Shown piece by piece: positions 33,812 to 42,233 of a DNA stretch of 64,000 bases. Each line of letters begins with the position of its first letter. Position 1 is the first letter of the stretch. The DNA is from Novosphingobium sp. AAP83 (lineage in GTDB: Bacteria > Pseudomonadota > Alphaproteobacteria > Sphingomonadales > Sphingomonadaceae): assembly GCF_001295795.1 (NCBI RefSeq), contig NZ_LJHY01000008.1, positions 1 to 64,000 on the forward strand, given 5' to 3'. Below the pieces are notes generated by a model, which saw only the letters and a program-made list of their open reading frames with translations, was not told where the DNA came from and did not search any database. Position numbers and translations under genes: made by a program.

Positions 33812-34717
33812 ATGGGGCTATGCGATAACCGGACCGTCATCATTACCGGAGCCGCAGGCGGGCTTGGCCGCGCCTATGCACTGGCGTTTGGGGCGCAGGG
33901 CGCGAATGTGGTGGTCAATGACATCGGCACATCGCTGGGCGGTGAAGGCCGCGATACCAGCGCCGCCGATGCCGTTGTGGCTGAAATCGTGGCAGCAGGC
34001 GGCAAGGCCATCGCCAACTACGAGGACATTACCGATTGGGACGCAGCGGGGCGGATTGTCGAGGCGGCCTTGGCGGCGTTTGGTGATCTGCACGTGATCG
34101 TGAACAACGCCGGCATCGTGCGGGACCGTATGTTTGTTTCGGCAACGCTCGATGAATGGGACGCCACCATGTATGTGCATCTGCGCGGGCATTTTTGCCT
34201 TGCGCGCCATGCGGTGAATTACTGGCGGGCCAAGCAAAAGGAAGGCCGTGATCCCGATGCGCGGATCATCAACACATCAAGCGGGGCGGGCCTGCAAGGA
34301 TCGATCGCGCAAGCCGCCTATTCCACCGCAAAGGGCGGCATTGCAGCGCTGACTTTGGTGCAGGCGGCGGAGCTTGGCCGCTATGGCATCACGGCCAATG
34401 CATTGGCCCCATCGGCGCGCACACGGATGACCGAAGGCGCTTTTGCCGACAAGATGAAGGCCGTGGACGACGGCTTCGATGTGATGGACCCGGCCAATGT
34501 CGCGCCCACCGTGGTGTGGCTGGGCAGCGCTGCTGCGGCGCACGTCACAGGCTGCGTGTTCGAACTCGAAGGCGGCAAGATCATGCTGGAAGATGGCTGG
34601 CGTGAAGGCCCGTTCGTCAACCAGGATGCGCGCTGGGAGCCTGCGCAAGTGGGTGATGTGGTGGACAAATTGCTGGCAGACCGCGTGCCGCCTCGCAAGG
34701 TCTGGGGCACCGCGTAA
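33812..34717 (+). CDS. SDR-family hydroxyacyl-CoA dehydrogenase-like protein (Rv3548c type)
   Basis: A 301-residue SDR of the longer MFE-2/hydroxyacyl-CoA dehydrogenase-like type. TGAAGGLG, NDIGTSLGGEG, NNAGIVRDRMF and a Tyr-x3-Lys (YSTAK) are present. The C-terminal extension (about 60 residues, EGPFVNQDARWEPAQ) is typical of this subgroup. It closely resembles in layout the SDR Rv3548c, which is part of the mycobacterial cholesterol regulon. A 3-hydroxyacyl-CoA dehydrogenase step paired with FadA6 and a hydratase is inferred. Spacing to both neighbours is under 30 bases. Confidence 0.83.
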   Translation: MGLCDNRTVIITGAAGGLGRAYALAFGAQGANVVVNDIGTSLGGEGRDTSAADAVVAEIVAAGGKAIANYEDITDWDAAGRIVEAALAAFGDLHVIVNNAGIVRDRMFVSATLDEWDATMYVHLRGHFCLARHAVNYWRAKQKEGRDPDARIINTSSGAGLQGSIAQAAYSTAKGGIAALTLVQAAELGRYGITANALAPSARTRMTEGAFADKMKAVDDGFDVMDPANVAPTVVWLGSAAAAHVTGCVFELEGGKIMLEDGWREGPFVNQDARWEPAQVGDVVDKLLADRVPPRKVWGTA

Positions 34718-34745
34718 AGTTTACCGTTTTCAAGGATCCGGATTG

Positions 34746-35801
34746 ATGGAATTCGCTTTTACGCAAGAACAGGCCATGATCGCCGAAACCGCGCGCGGCT
34801 TTTTCGCTGAAAACGCGACGAGCGCGCGGACGCGCAAAGCCATGGCGGCAGACGGGATCGACCGTGATCTTTGGGCCAGCTTCTGCACGGAGCTGGGCCT
34901 TGCGGGCATCGGTGTGCCCGAAGAGCTTGGCGGGGTTGGCCTTGGCATGGTGGAATTTGCGCTGATCGCTGAGGCCGCAGGCGCACAAGTTGCCGCGTTG
35001 CCACTGCTGGGCAATGCGCGCGTGGCCCATGCGCTGGTGGCAGGGGGCAGCCCGGATCAACAGGCCAAGTGGTTGCCTGCGCTGGTTTCTGGCGAAGTGA
35101 TTGCAACTTCGGCAAGCGGCGCAGACGCGGTGATTGGCAACGGTACGCTGTCGGGCACATTCCGTTTCGCCCCGCATGGCGGCTGCGCCAACCTGTTGGT
35201 GCTGACCGCTGGCGACAAGGCCTTTCTGGTTGAAGCAACCGCGCCGGGCGTAAGCGTGACGCAGCATGTGACGATGGACCAGACCCGGCCCTTGGCAACG
35301 GTTGTGCTGGACAATGCTGCGGCGGAAAGCTTTGCGGACAATGCCGCTGCCATCCGCGCGCTGGACGTCACGGGATGGATTTGCCTTGCTGCCGAGGCGT
35401 TGGGTGGCGCGCAGGCGGCGCTTGACCGCACGGTGGCCTATTCCAAGGAACGCGTGCAGTTCGGACGGCAGATCGGATCGTTTCAGGCCTACAAGCACCG
35501 GCTTGCCGATATGATGATCGAGATCGAGCAGGCCCGTTCGGCGGTTTACTGGGCGGCCTGTGCGGTGGATGAAGGCAGCGATGAAGCGCAGATCGCGCTG
35601 CATTCGGCCAAGGCGTTTTGCGCCGATACATTCCACATGTGTGCTGGCAACATGATCCAGTTGCACGGCGGCATCGGCTTTACGTGGGAGCATGACGCGC
35701 ACTTGTTCTTCAAGCGGGCGCGTTCGGTTTCATCCATGCTGGGTGACAGCCAGTGGCACCGCGAACAGATTGCCGCCCTGGTGCTGGATCAGGCTGCATG
35801 A
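34746..35801 (+). CDS. Acyl-CoA dehydrogenase subunit paired with FadE30
   Basis: A 351-residue acyl-CoA dehydrogenase-fold protein. It has EFAFTQEQAMIAETARGFF at the start, IGVPEELGGVGLG, RVQFGRQIGSFQAYKH and the FAD motif IQLHGGIGFTWEHD. It is moderately short and lacks the central SEPGAGSD-type signature. Together with the following FadE30-like gene, which overlaps by 4 bases (ATGA), it looks like the accessory member of a heteromeric enzyme. Substrate is probably HIP-CoA or a related ring C/D CoA ester. GGATCCGGATTG precedes the start. Confidence 0.83.
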   Translation: MEFAFTQEQAMIAETARGFFAENATSARTRKAMAADGIDRDLWASFCTELGLAGIGVPEELGGVGLGMVEFALIAEAAGAQVAALPLLGNARVAHALVAGGSPDQQAKWLPALVSGEVIATSASGADAVIGNGTLSGTFRFAPHGGCANLLVLTAGDKAFLVEATAPGVSVTQHVTMDQTRPLATVVLDNAAAESFADNAAAIRALDVTGWICLAAEALGGAQAALDRTVAYSKERVQFGRQIGSFQAYKHRLADMMIEIEQARSAVYWAACAVDEGSDEAQIALHSAKAFCADTFHMCAGNMIQLHGGIGFTWEHDAHLFFKRARSVSSMLGDSQWHREQIAALVLDQAA

Positions 35802-36976
35802 AACTGGGCTTTTCGCCTGAGGATGAAGCCTTCCGCGCCGAATGTGCGGATTGGTTGCAAGCGCAAATGGCAGGGCCATTTGCCGACATTCGCGGCATTC
35901 CCAATCTGTGCGATGCCATCCCCCGCCGCAAGGAGTGGGAGCAGCAATTGGCGGCGCACCGCTGGTCGTGCATTGGTTGGCCCGAGGCATGGGGCGGGCG
36001 CGATGCGACGCTGGCGCAGCAGGTTATCTTTGCCGAAGAATATGCCCGTGCCGGTGCGCCCAACCGCATCAATCACATTGGCGTGGAATTGACCGGACCC
36101 ACGGTTCTGGCCTTCGGTTCCGAGGAGCAAAAGGCGCGCTATCTGCCCGGGATCGCTGCGGGAACGCAGATATGGTGTCAGGGCTATTCAGAACCGAATG
36201 CCGGATCAGACCTTGCCAACGTGAAGACCAAGGCGCGGTTGGATGGTGGCGATTGGGTGGTGAATGGCCAGAAAGTGTGGACCAGTCTGGCCCATTATTC
36301 CGACATGATCTTTGTCGTGGCGCGCAGCGAGGAAGGCTCGAAGGGGCCCAAGGGCTTGTCGTTCCTGCTGATGGACATGGAGCAGCCCGGCATTGAGGTG
36401 CGGCCCATCCGCCAGATCAACGGCGAGGCCGAGTTCAACGAGACGTTCCTGACCGATGCGCGCTGTCCGGCTGATGCTATGCTGGGCGCGGCGGGCGAGG
36501 GGTGGAAAGTGGCGATGGCGCTGCTGGCGTTTGAACGCGGCGTTTCCACGTTGGGCCAGCAAATGCAATTCCGCAACGAACTGGACGCGGTGATCGCAGC
36601 GGCAAAGGCCAATGGCCGGATGGTTGACGCTATGATCCGCCAGCGCATTGCCAAAGCGGAAATCGGCCTGCGTCTGATGCGTTATGGCGCGCTGCGCATG
36701 CTTTCCGGCACGGATCTGGCCGCGATTGATGGTGCGGCACTGACCTACAAGATCCAGTGGGCCACGTGGCGGCGCAATCTGGGCGAACTGGCGATGGACG
36801 TTCTGGGGCAAGCTGCCGAAGTGGCTGACGGCGATGACTATGCCTGGGGCGCCCTGCCCAACCTCTATCTCTATAGCCGCGCCGATACGATTTACGGCGG
36901 CACAAACCAGATCCAGCGCAACCAGATCGCCGAGCGCGGTTTGGGTTTACCGCGCGAACCACGAGGAAACGCATGA
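35798..36976 (+). CDS. fadE30: FadE30-like HIP-CoA dehydrogenase
   Basis: A 392-residue acyl-CoA dehydrogenase. The stretches WCQGYSEPNAGSDLA, NGQKVWTSLAHYSD, FERGVSTLGQQ, WRRNLGELAMDVLG and RADTIYGGTNQIQRN are characteristic of FadE30. FadE30 desaturates HIP-CoA (made by FadD3), the first oxidation of the C/D ring remnant. Start and stop each overlap a neighbour by 4 bases (ATGA), so translation is coupled to the partner dehydrogenase and to ipdF. This is one of the most specific markers of steroid ring degradation here. Confidence 0.9.
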   Translation: MKLGFSPEDEAFRAECADWLQAQMAGPFADIRGIPNLCDAIPRRKEWEQQLAAHRWSCIGWPEAWGGRDATLAQQVIFAEEYARAGAPNRINHIGVELTGPTVLAFGSEEQKARYLPGIAAGTQIWCQGYSEPNAGSDLANVKTKARLDGGDWVVNGQKVWTSLAHYSDMIFVVARSEEGSKGPKGLSFLLMDMEQPGIEVRPIRQINGEAEFNETFLTDARCPADAMLGAAGEGWKVAMALLAFERGVSTLGQQMQFRNELDAVIAAAKANGRMVDAMIRQRIAKAEIGLRLMRYGALRMLSGTDLAAIDGAALTYKIQWATWRRNLGELAMDVLGQAAEVADGDDYAWGALPNLYLYSRADTIYGGTNQIQRNQIAERGLGLPREPRGNA

Positions 36977-37758
36977 CTGTCCCCGTTCCCGCCTATCCGA
37001 CACCGCTGGGCATGCTGAAAGGCAAGACCGTGGTCGTGACCGCCGCTGCAGGCACCGGCATCGGCTATGCCGTGGCCAAGCGCGCTGCCGAAGAGGGCGC
37101 GCGCGTGCTGATCAGCGATTTCCACGAACGCCGCCTTGGTGAAGCGGCAGACCGGATCGCGGCGGAAGTGGGCTGCGCGCGGCCGCTGACGGCGGTTTGT
37201 GATGTGACGAGCGAAGACGCCGTTCAGGCTTTGCGCGATGCAGCGCTGGCGGCGTTCGGCAAAGTGGATGTCCTGATCAATAACGCAGGATTGGGCGGCG
37301 AGGCCAATGTCGTTGACATGACCGATGATCAGTGGAGCCGCGTGCTCGACGTGACGCTGACCAGCTTGTTCCGCATGACGCGCGCGTTCCTGCCCTCGAT
37401 GTATGCCAACCGGTCAGGCGTGATGGTCAACAATGCGTCGGTGCTGGGATGGCGTGCGCAGCGCGGGCAGGCACATTATGCGGCGGCCAAGGCGGGCGTG
37501 ATGGCATTCACCCGCTGCACCGCGCTGGAAGCGGCCGATCACGGCGTGCGGATCAATGCGGTCGCTCCCAGCCTTGCGATGCATCCTTTCCTTGCCAAAG
37601 TGACGACCGAGGAAATGCTGGAGCAATTGGTTAAGACAGAAGCCTATGGTCGCCCGGCCGAAGTGTGGGAAGTGGCCAATGTGATGCTGTTTCTGGCGTC
37701 CGATCTATCATCCTACATGACCGGAGAAATCGTCCCGGTATCAAGCCAGAAGGCCTGA
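36973..37758 (+). CDS. ipdF: IpdF: SDR dehydrogenase of HIP-CoA degradation
   Basis: A 261-residue SDR closely matching IpdF. The cofactor motif is unusual (TAAAGTGIG) and is shared with mycobacterial IpdF. Other shared stretches are LINNAGLGGEANVVDMTDDQW, NNASVLGWRAQRGQ and a Tyr-x3-Lys (YAAAK). IpdF oxidises the 5-hydroxyl of the HIC/HIP-CoA skeleton to a ketone so that later retro-type cleavages are possible. Coupling to fadE30 by a 4-base overlap agrees with consecutive steps. Confidence 0.9.
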   Translation: MTVPVPAYPTPLGMLKGKTVVVTAAAGTGIGYAVAKRAAEEGARVLISDFHERRLGEAADRIAAEVGCARPLTAVCDVTSEDAVQALRDAALAAFGKVDVLINNAGLGGEANVVDMTDDQWSRVLDVTLTSLFRMTRAFLPSMYANRSGVMVNNASVLGWRAQRGQAHYAAAKAGVMAFTRCTALEAADHGVRINAVAPSLAMHPFLAKVTTEEMLEQLVKTEAYGRPAEVWEVANVMLFLASDLSSYMTGEIVPVSSQKA

Positions 37759-37760
37759 TC

Positions 37761-38231
37761 ATGGCCAAAATCTTTGAAAAACCGGCTGATTTGATGGGGG
37801 CTGAAGGAACTGTTCTGGCACCGACAGAATGGCTTGAGATCGATCAGGACCGGGTCAACGGTTTTGCCGATGTGACCGGCGACCACCAATGGATTCATGT
37901 TGATGTGGAACGCGCCAAAGAGGGGCCGTTTGGCGGCACGATTGTGCATGGCTATCTGACGATGAGCCTTGTCAATTATTTCCTGCCGCAATTGATCGAA
38001 GTGCGCGGCTTTGCCCATGCGGTGAACGTCGGCGCTGACCGGTTGCGGTTCCTTTCGCCGGTAAAAGTCGGCAGCCGCATTCGCGGAGCGGGTGAAATCG
38101 TCTCGGTCGAAGAGGTGAAGGGCGGCATTCAATCGGTCGTCCGCGTCACCATCGAAATTGAAGGGCAAGATAAGCCCGCCTGTGTGCTTGATACCATAAG
38201 CCGTTATTTTCCGGAGGTGAGCGATGCCTGA
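37761..38231 (+). CDS. MaoC-like (R)-specific enoyl-CoA hydratase
   Basis: A 156-residue single hot-dog MaoC protein. The hydratase 2 motif FADVTGDHQWIHVD places Asp41 and His46 with the required spacing, and FGGTIVHGYLT follows. Family members hydrate trans-2-enoyl-CoA to the (R)-3-hydroxy form. In this operon it would supply the hydration between FadE-type desaturation and SDR/thiolase steps. It starts 2 bases after ipdF and overlaps the isomerase gene by 8 bases. The longer upstream frame is inside ipdF and is rejected. Confidence 0.85.
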   Translation: MAKIFEKPADLMGAEGTVLAPTEWLEIDQDRVNGFADVTGDHQWIHVDVERAKEGPFGGTIVHGYLTMSLVNYFLPQLIEVRGFAHAVNVGADRLRFLSPVKVGSRIRGAGEIVSVEEVKGGIQSVVRVTIEIEGQDKPACVLDTISRYFPEVSDA

Positions 38232-38601
38232 TCCAACGACAATGGAAGCTGCTGTCCACGAATATGTTGCCGCCTTCGATGCGGGAAGTTCCGATCGCGT
38301 CGCTGCGCTTTATGCCGAAGATGCAACCTGCGAAGACCCGGTTGGCAGCCCGATCCATCATGGCCGCGAAGCCATCCGCGCGTTCTATGCCGGATCGATG
38401 GCAACCGGTGCCAAGCTGAAGCTGGAAGGCCCCATCCGTGTTGTGGGTGATTATGCGGTCTTTGCGTTTTCGGTGAACCTGCACTGGGAAGGATCGGACA
38501 AGCGGATCGATGTGATCGATACGTTCCGCTTTAACGAGGCCGGTGAAGTGATCGAAATGCGTGCCTTCTGGGGCCCGACAAACATGCACGGCTTTGCCTG
38601 A
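38224..38601 (+). CDS. ksi: Delta5-3-ketosteroid isomerase
   Basis: A 125-residue protein, the same length as the Comamonas testosteroni isomerase. The catalytic residues align without gaps: Tyr14 (VHEYV), Asp38 (CEDPVGS) and Asp99 (VIDTFRFN). It should isomerise delta5- to delta4-3-ketosteroids by moving the C4 proton to C6. This is the strongest single-gene evidence that the substrate is a steroid and not another terpenoid. It overlaps the MaoC gene by 8 bases, which is unusual because KSI acts at the start of the pathway while its neighbours act near the end. Confidence 0.93.
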   Translation: MPDPTTMEAAVHEYVAAFDAGSSDRVAALYAEDATCEDPVGSPIHHGREAIRAFYAGSMATGAKLKLEGPIRVVGDYAVFAFSVNLHWEGSDKRIDVIDTFRFNEAGEVIEMRAFWGPTNMHGFA

Positions 38602-38627
38602 CTGCCAAGCTTTCAAGAGGATTTGAC

Positions 38628-39830
38628 ATGCGCGAAGCTGCTATCGTTTCCACCGCCCGTACCGGCGTTGGCAAAGCCTATCGGGGTGCCTTCAATGATA
38701 CCGAGGCACCGGTCCTTTCCGCGCATGTTGTGAATGCCGCGATTGCGCGCGCGGGCATTGATCCGGCGCGGGTGGATGATGTCTATCTGGGCGTGGGCAA
38801 CCACTGGAACACGCAAAGCTACAATCTCGCACGGTTGACCGTCCACACCTCGGGCCTGCCTGACAGCACGTGCGGCTTCACGCTGGACCGCAAGTGTTCA
38901 TCAGGGCTGAACGCCATCGCTTTGGCTGCGCGCGGGATCATGTGCAACGAGATCGACGTGGCCGTGGCAGGCGGGATGGAGAGCATCTCGCTGACGCTGA
39001 ACAAGCACATGCCAACGTTCCGCAACCGTTCAGAAGCGGTGAATGCGGCTGACCCTTATGCCTATATGGCGATGATCGAGACCGCCGAAATCGTTGCCGA
39101 GCGCTATGGGGTGAGCCGCGAGGAGCAGGACCAGTTCGCTGCACTGTCGCAGCAGCGTGCTGCCGCAGGGCAGGCTGCGGACAAGTTTGATGACGAGATC
39201 GTGCCGATCACTGTCACACGTGCGCTGTTCGACAAAGAGGGCAACGAGACCGGCAAAGAGCAAGTCACGCTGACCAAAGACGAAGGCGTGCGAGCGGGCA
39301 CGACCTATGAGGCGCTCGCAGGCCTGAAGCCGGTGTTCAAGAACGGGCAGGTCATAACCGAGGGCAAACACGTGACGGCGGGCAACGCCAGCCAGCTTTC
39401 CGATGGTGCATCGGCGCAAGTGCTGATGGACCTGACCACGGCCAAGGCGGAAGGCCGCCCGGTACTGGGCATCTATCGCGGTTTTCAGGTGGCAGGCTGC
39501 GGCGCGGATGAAATGGGTATCGGCCCCGTTTTCGCGATCCCCAAGCTGCTGGATCGGGCAGGGCTGAAACTGGATGATATCGGCCTGTTCGAAATTAACG
39601 AAGCGTTCGCCTCCCAAGCCGTCTATTGCCAGCAAAAGCTGGGCATTGATCCTGAAAAGCTTAACGTCAACGGCGGCGGCATTGCCATCGGGCACCCGTT
39701 CGGGATGACGGGATCGCGCCTTGTCGGGCACGCCCTGATCGAAGGCAAGCGGCGCGGCGTGAAGTACGTTATCGTCTCGATGTGCGTGGCAGGCGGCATG
39801 GGCGCAGCCGGTCTGTTTGAAGTGGCCTGA
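38628..39830 (+). CDS. Thiolase, FadA5-like acetyl-CoA acyltransferase
   Basis: A 400-residue degradative thiolase. Cys90 ([10 protein letters not shown]) is the nucleophile. [26 protein letters not shown] and [12 protein letters not shown] provide the remaining catalytic His and Cys. It differs from the FadA6-like thiolase at 32182 in these signatures, so the two are not recent duplicates. FadA5 acts on steroid side-chain 3-keto-CoAs; a role on the final linear product is also possible. AAGAGG lies upstream. FadD3 follows after 11 bases. Confidence 0.85.
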   Translation: MREAAIVSTARTGVGKAYRGAFNDTEAPVLSAHVVNAAIARAGIDPARVDDVYLGVGNHWNTQSYNLARLTVHTSGLPDSTCGFTLDRKCSSGLNAIALAARGIMCNEIDVAVAGGMESISLTLNKHMPTFRNRSEAVNAADPYAYMAMIETAEIVAERYGVSREEQDQFAALSQQRAAAGQAADKFDDEIVPITVTRALFDKEGNETGKEQVTLTKDEGVRAGTTYEALAGLKPVFKNGQVITEGKHVTAGNASQLSDGASAQVLMDLTTAKAEGRPVLGIYRGFQVAGCGADEMGIGPVFAIPKLLDRAGLKLDDIGLFEINEAFASQAVYCQQKLGIDPEKLNVNGGGIAIGHPFGMTGSRLVGHALIEGKRRGVKYVIVSMCVAGGMGAAGLFEVA

Positions 39831-39841
39831 CGAACGCTGCA

Positions 39842-41386
39842 ATGGCCACTTTGCATCCCCTTCCCCAAACCATCCCGCACGCTGCGCAAGCTGCCGCAGC
39901 GCAGTGGGGCGATGCACCTGCTGTTATTGACCGGGGCGAGGTGTGGAGCTTTGCGCAATTGTGGCAACACAGCCGCGCGGTTGCTTCCGCGCTGTTGGCA
40001 CATGGCATAGGCGCGGGGGATCGGGTGGCGGTCTGGGCACCCAATTCGCGCGAATGGATTGTTGCGGCGATTGCGGCGATGACTTGCGGGGCCAGCGTTG
40101 TTACCTTGAACACCCGGCTGAAAGGCCGCGAGGCAGGCGATATCCTGCGCCGCACCCGGGCGCGGGTCCTGTTTACGGTCGATAGCTTCCTTGGCATCGA
40201 CTATCGCGCGCTGATTGCAGGCGAGGCTCTGCCCGCGCTGGAACAGATTGTGCTGATCGGTGACGGGTTTGGCGCTTTTGCAGCCTTGGGCAAAGGTGCA
40301 GATGATCCGGCGGTGGACGCTGCATTGGCGACGATTGATGGCGATACCGTATCGGATATCCTGTTTACCAGCGGCACCACCGGAAGCCCCAAGGGCGTCT
40401 TGATGACCTATGGGCAGGTTTTGCCGCAAGCGGCAGTATGGATTGCCAATACGCGTTTGGTGACGGGGGATCGCTATCTGATCGTCAATCCGTTCTTCCA
40501 TTCGTTCGGGATGAAAGTGGGCTGGGTGGCGTGCATTCTGGCTGGCGCGGTGGCGGTGCCGATGCCGCAGTTCGATGTGGCGCAGGCCATTGATCTGATC
40601 GAGCGTGAACGCATCACGTTCATGCCGGGGCCGCCCACGATCTTCCAGATGCTGCTGGCAGAACTGGACAAGCGCCCGTGGGATTGCTCATCCCTGCGCG
40701 GCGGCACAACCGGCGCTGCCACGGTGCCGCCATCGCTGGTCGAACGCATCCGGCGCGATCTGGGCATGACCGATCTGATCACCGCCTATGGCATGACCGA
40801 ATGCGTGAACATCACCACATGCGTTCCAGGCGATGATGCAGAAACCATTGCGCGCACCTGCGGCGCAGCATTCCCCGGCAATGAAGTGCGCGTGGCCGAT
40901 GACGATGGCAACGAAGTGCCGCGCGGTCAAACCGGCGAAGTGCTGGTGCGCGGGCAGGGGGTCATGCTGGGGTATCTTGATGATCCAGAGGCCACCGCAG
41001 AGGCGATTGACGCACAAGGCTGGTTGCACACCGGTGATATCGGCACGATGGACGAACGAGGCTATTTGCGCATCACCGATCGCAAGAAGGACTTGTACAT
41101 CTCGGGTGGCTTCAACGTCTATCCTGCCGAAGTGGAAAAGCTGCTGGCCGAACATCCTGCGATTGGCATGGTGGCCGTAGTGGGCGTGCCCGATGAACGC
41201 TTGGGCGAAGTGGGCCGCGCCTTTGTGGTGCTCCGCTCTGGTGCGTCGGTTGCCGAGGCCGATCTGCTTGCGTGGTCGCGCGAGAATATGGCCAATTACA
41301 AAGTGCCCCGCCAGTTCGTGTTCGTCGATGATCTGCCGCGCAACGCCGCCGGCAAGGTGCTCAAAACCGAACTGCGTGTGGCGTAA
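39842..41386 (+). CDS. fadD3: FadD3-like HIP-CoA ligase
   Basis: A 514-residue acyl-adenylate-forming ligase. The P-loop-like motif LFTSGTTGSPKG is at residues 175-186. Other landmarks are FFHSFG, GPPTIFQ, AYGMTE, WLHTGD and the C-terminal catalytic Lys in NAAGKVLKTEL. Several segments (INPFFH-type, GFNVYPAEVE, RLGEVGRAFVV) are as in FadD3, which activates HIP with CoA and so commits the C/D rings to degradation. Its position at the end of the run with FadE30, IpdF and IpdABC supports this over a generic fatty acyl-CoA ligase. The ribosome site is weak. Confidence 0.87.
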   Translation: MATLHPLPQTIPHAAQAAAAQWGDAPAVIDRGEVWSFAQLWQHSRAVASALLAHGIGAGDRVAVWAPNSREWIVAAIAAMTCGASVVTLNTRLKGREAGDILRRTRARVLFTVDSFLGIDYRALIAGEALPALEQIVLIGDGFGAFAALGKGADDPAVDAALATIDGDTVSDILFTSGTTGSPKGVLMTYGQVLPQAAVWIANTRLVTGDRYLIVNPFFHSFGMKVGWVACILAGAVAVPMPQFDVAQAIDLIERERITFMPGPPTIFQMLLAELDKRPWDCSSLRGGTTGAATVPPSLVERIRRDLGMTDLITAYGMTECVNITTCVPGDDAETIARTCGAAFPGNEVRVADDDGNEVPRGQTGEVLVRGQGVMLGYLDDPEATAEAIDAQGWLHTGDIGTMDERGYLRITDRKKDLYISGGFNVYPAEVEKLLAEHPAIGMVAVVGVPDERLGEVGRAFVVLRSGASVAEADLLAWSRENMANYKVPRQFVFVDDLPRNAAGKVLKTELRVA

Positions 41387-41404
41387 CATAAAAGGGACAA
41401 GAGG

Positions 41405-42175
41405 ATGACCGCACGTTTTGCCGGCAAAGTTGCCCTGATTACCGGTGCTGCATCGGGCATAGGCCGGGCCGCCGCGATCCGCTTTGCCCAAGATGGTGCG
41501 CGGGTGTTCTGCGCTGATCTTAATCTGGCAGGGGCGCAGGCTGTGGCGGCAGAAATCGGAGCAGGCGCTGCTGCCGTGCCTGTGGATGTGGCCGATTATG
41601 CCAGCAACCAGGCGATGGTCGCGCATGTGATCGAACAGGCAGGGCGGCTTGACATCGCCTTCCTCAATGCCGGTTTCTATGGCGCTGCCGAAGGACTCGG
41701 CACGGTGGACGAGGCTTTCTTTGATCGGGTTGTGGCGATCAATCTGAAGGGCGCCTTTAACGGGATCAAGGCGGTGGAACCGGTGATCGCGCAAGGCGGT
41801 GCGGTGGTTGTCACGGCATCGGCCGCAGGCGTTATCGGGCATCCTGCCAACCCGGCCTATAGCGCGGCCAAACACGGCATAGTCGGCCTCGTCAAATCCT
41901 GCGTGGATGCCTTTGCTGCGCGCGGTGCGCGGATCAATGCCTTGTGCCCGGGCGGTGTGGAAACGCCGCTGATCGGTGCGGCAGATGTGGCCATGGTTGA
42001 TCCGGCAAGCCTGCCGCGCGTGCCTTTGCGCGGCATGGGCAGCGCGCAGCATGTTGCCGAAGTGGCGCTGTGGCTTGCAAGCCCGGCGGCAGGCTTTATC
42101 ACCGGCCAAGCGCAGTTGCTGGATGCCGCGCTCTTGTCGACATTCGCGCCGGTTGTGCTTCCTGTCGGCCCTTGA
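41405..42175 (+). CDS. SDR-family oxidoreductase at end of the ring-degradation run
   Basis: A 256-residue classical SDR with TGAASGIG, a divergent LNAGF in place of NNAG, and a Tyr-x3-Lys (YSAAK). Asp after the second strand (FCADLN) suggests NAD. AAGAGG precedes the ATG. It follows fadD3 by 18 bases. A hydroxysteroid dehydrogenase role is inferred from context. The LuxR-type regulator gene begins about 60 bases downstream on the same strand. Confidence 0.82.
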   Translation: MTARFAGKVALITGAASGIGRAAAIRFAQDGARVFCADLNLAGAQAVAAEIGAGAAAVPVDVADYASNQAMVAHVIEQAGRLDIAFLNAGFYGAAEGLGTVDEAFFDRVVAINLKGAFNGIKAVEPVIAQGGAVVVTASAAGVIGHPANPAYSAAKHGIVGLVKSCVDAFAARGARINALCPGGVETPLIGAADVAMVDPASLPRVPLRGMGSAQHVAEVALWLASPAAGFITGQAQLLDAALLSTFAPVVLPVGP

Positions 42176-42233
42176 ACCAAGGGATGCGCAAACTTCCTTG
42201 GCCGGGCCGCTTCTACCGGCCTATAGGATAGCA

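Noticed and set aside
40688..42109. A 473-codon minus-strand frame opposite fadD3 and the next SDR
   Set aside because: Both sense genes have intact catalytic motifs; the antisense product has none.
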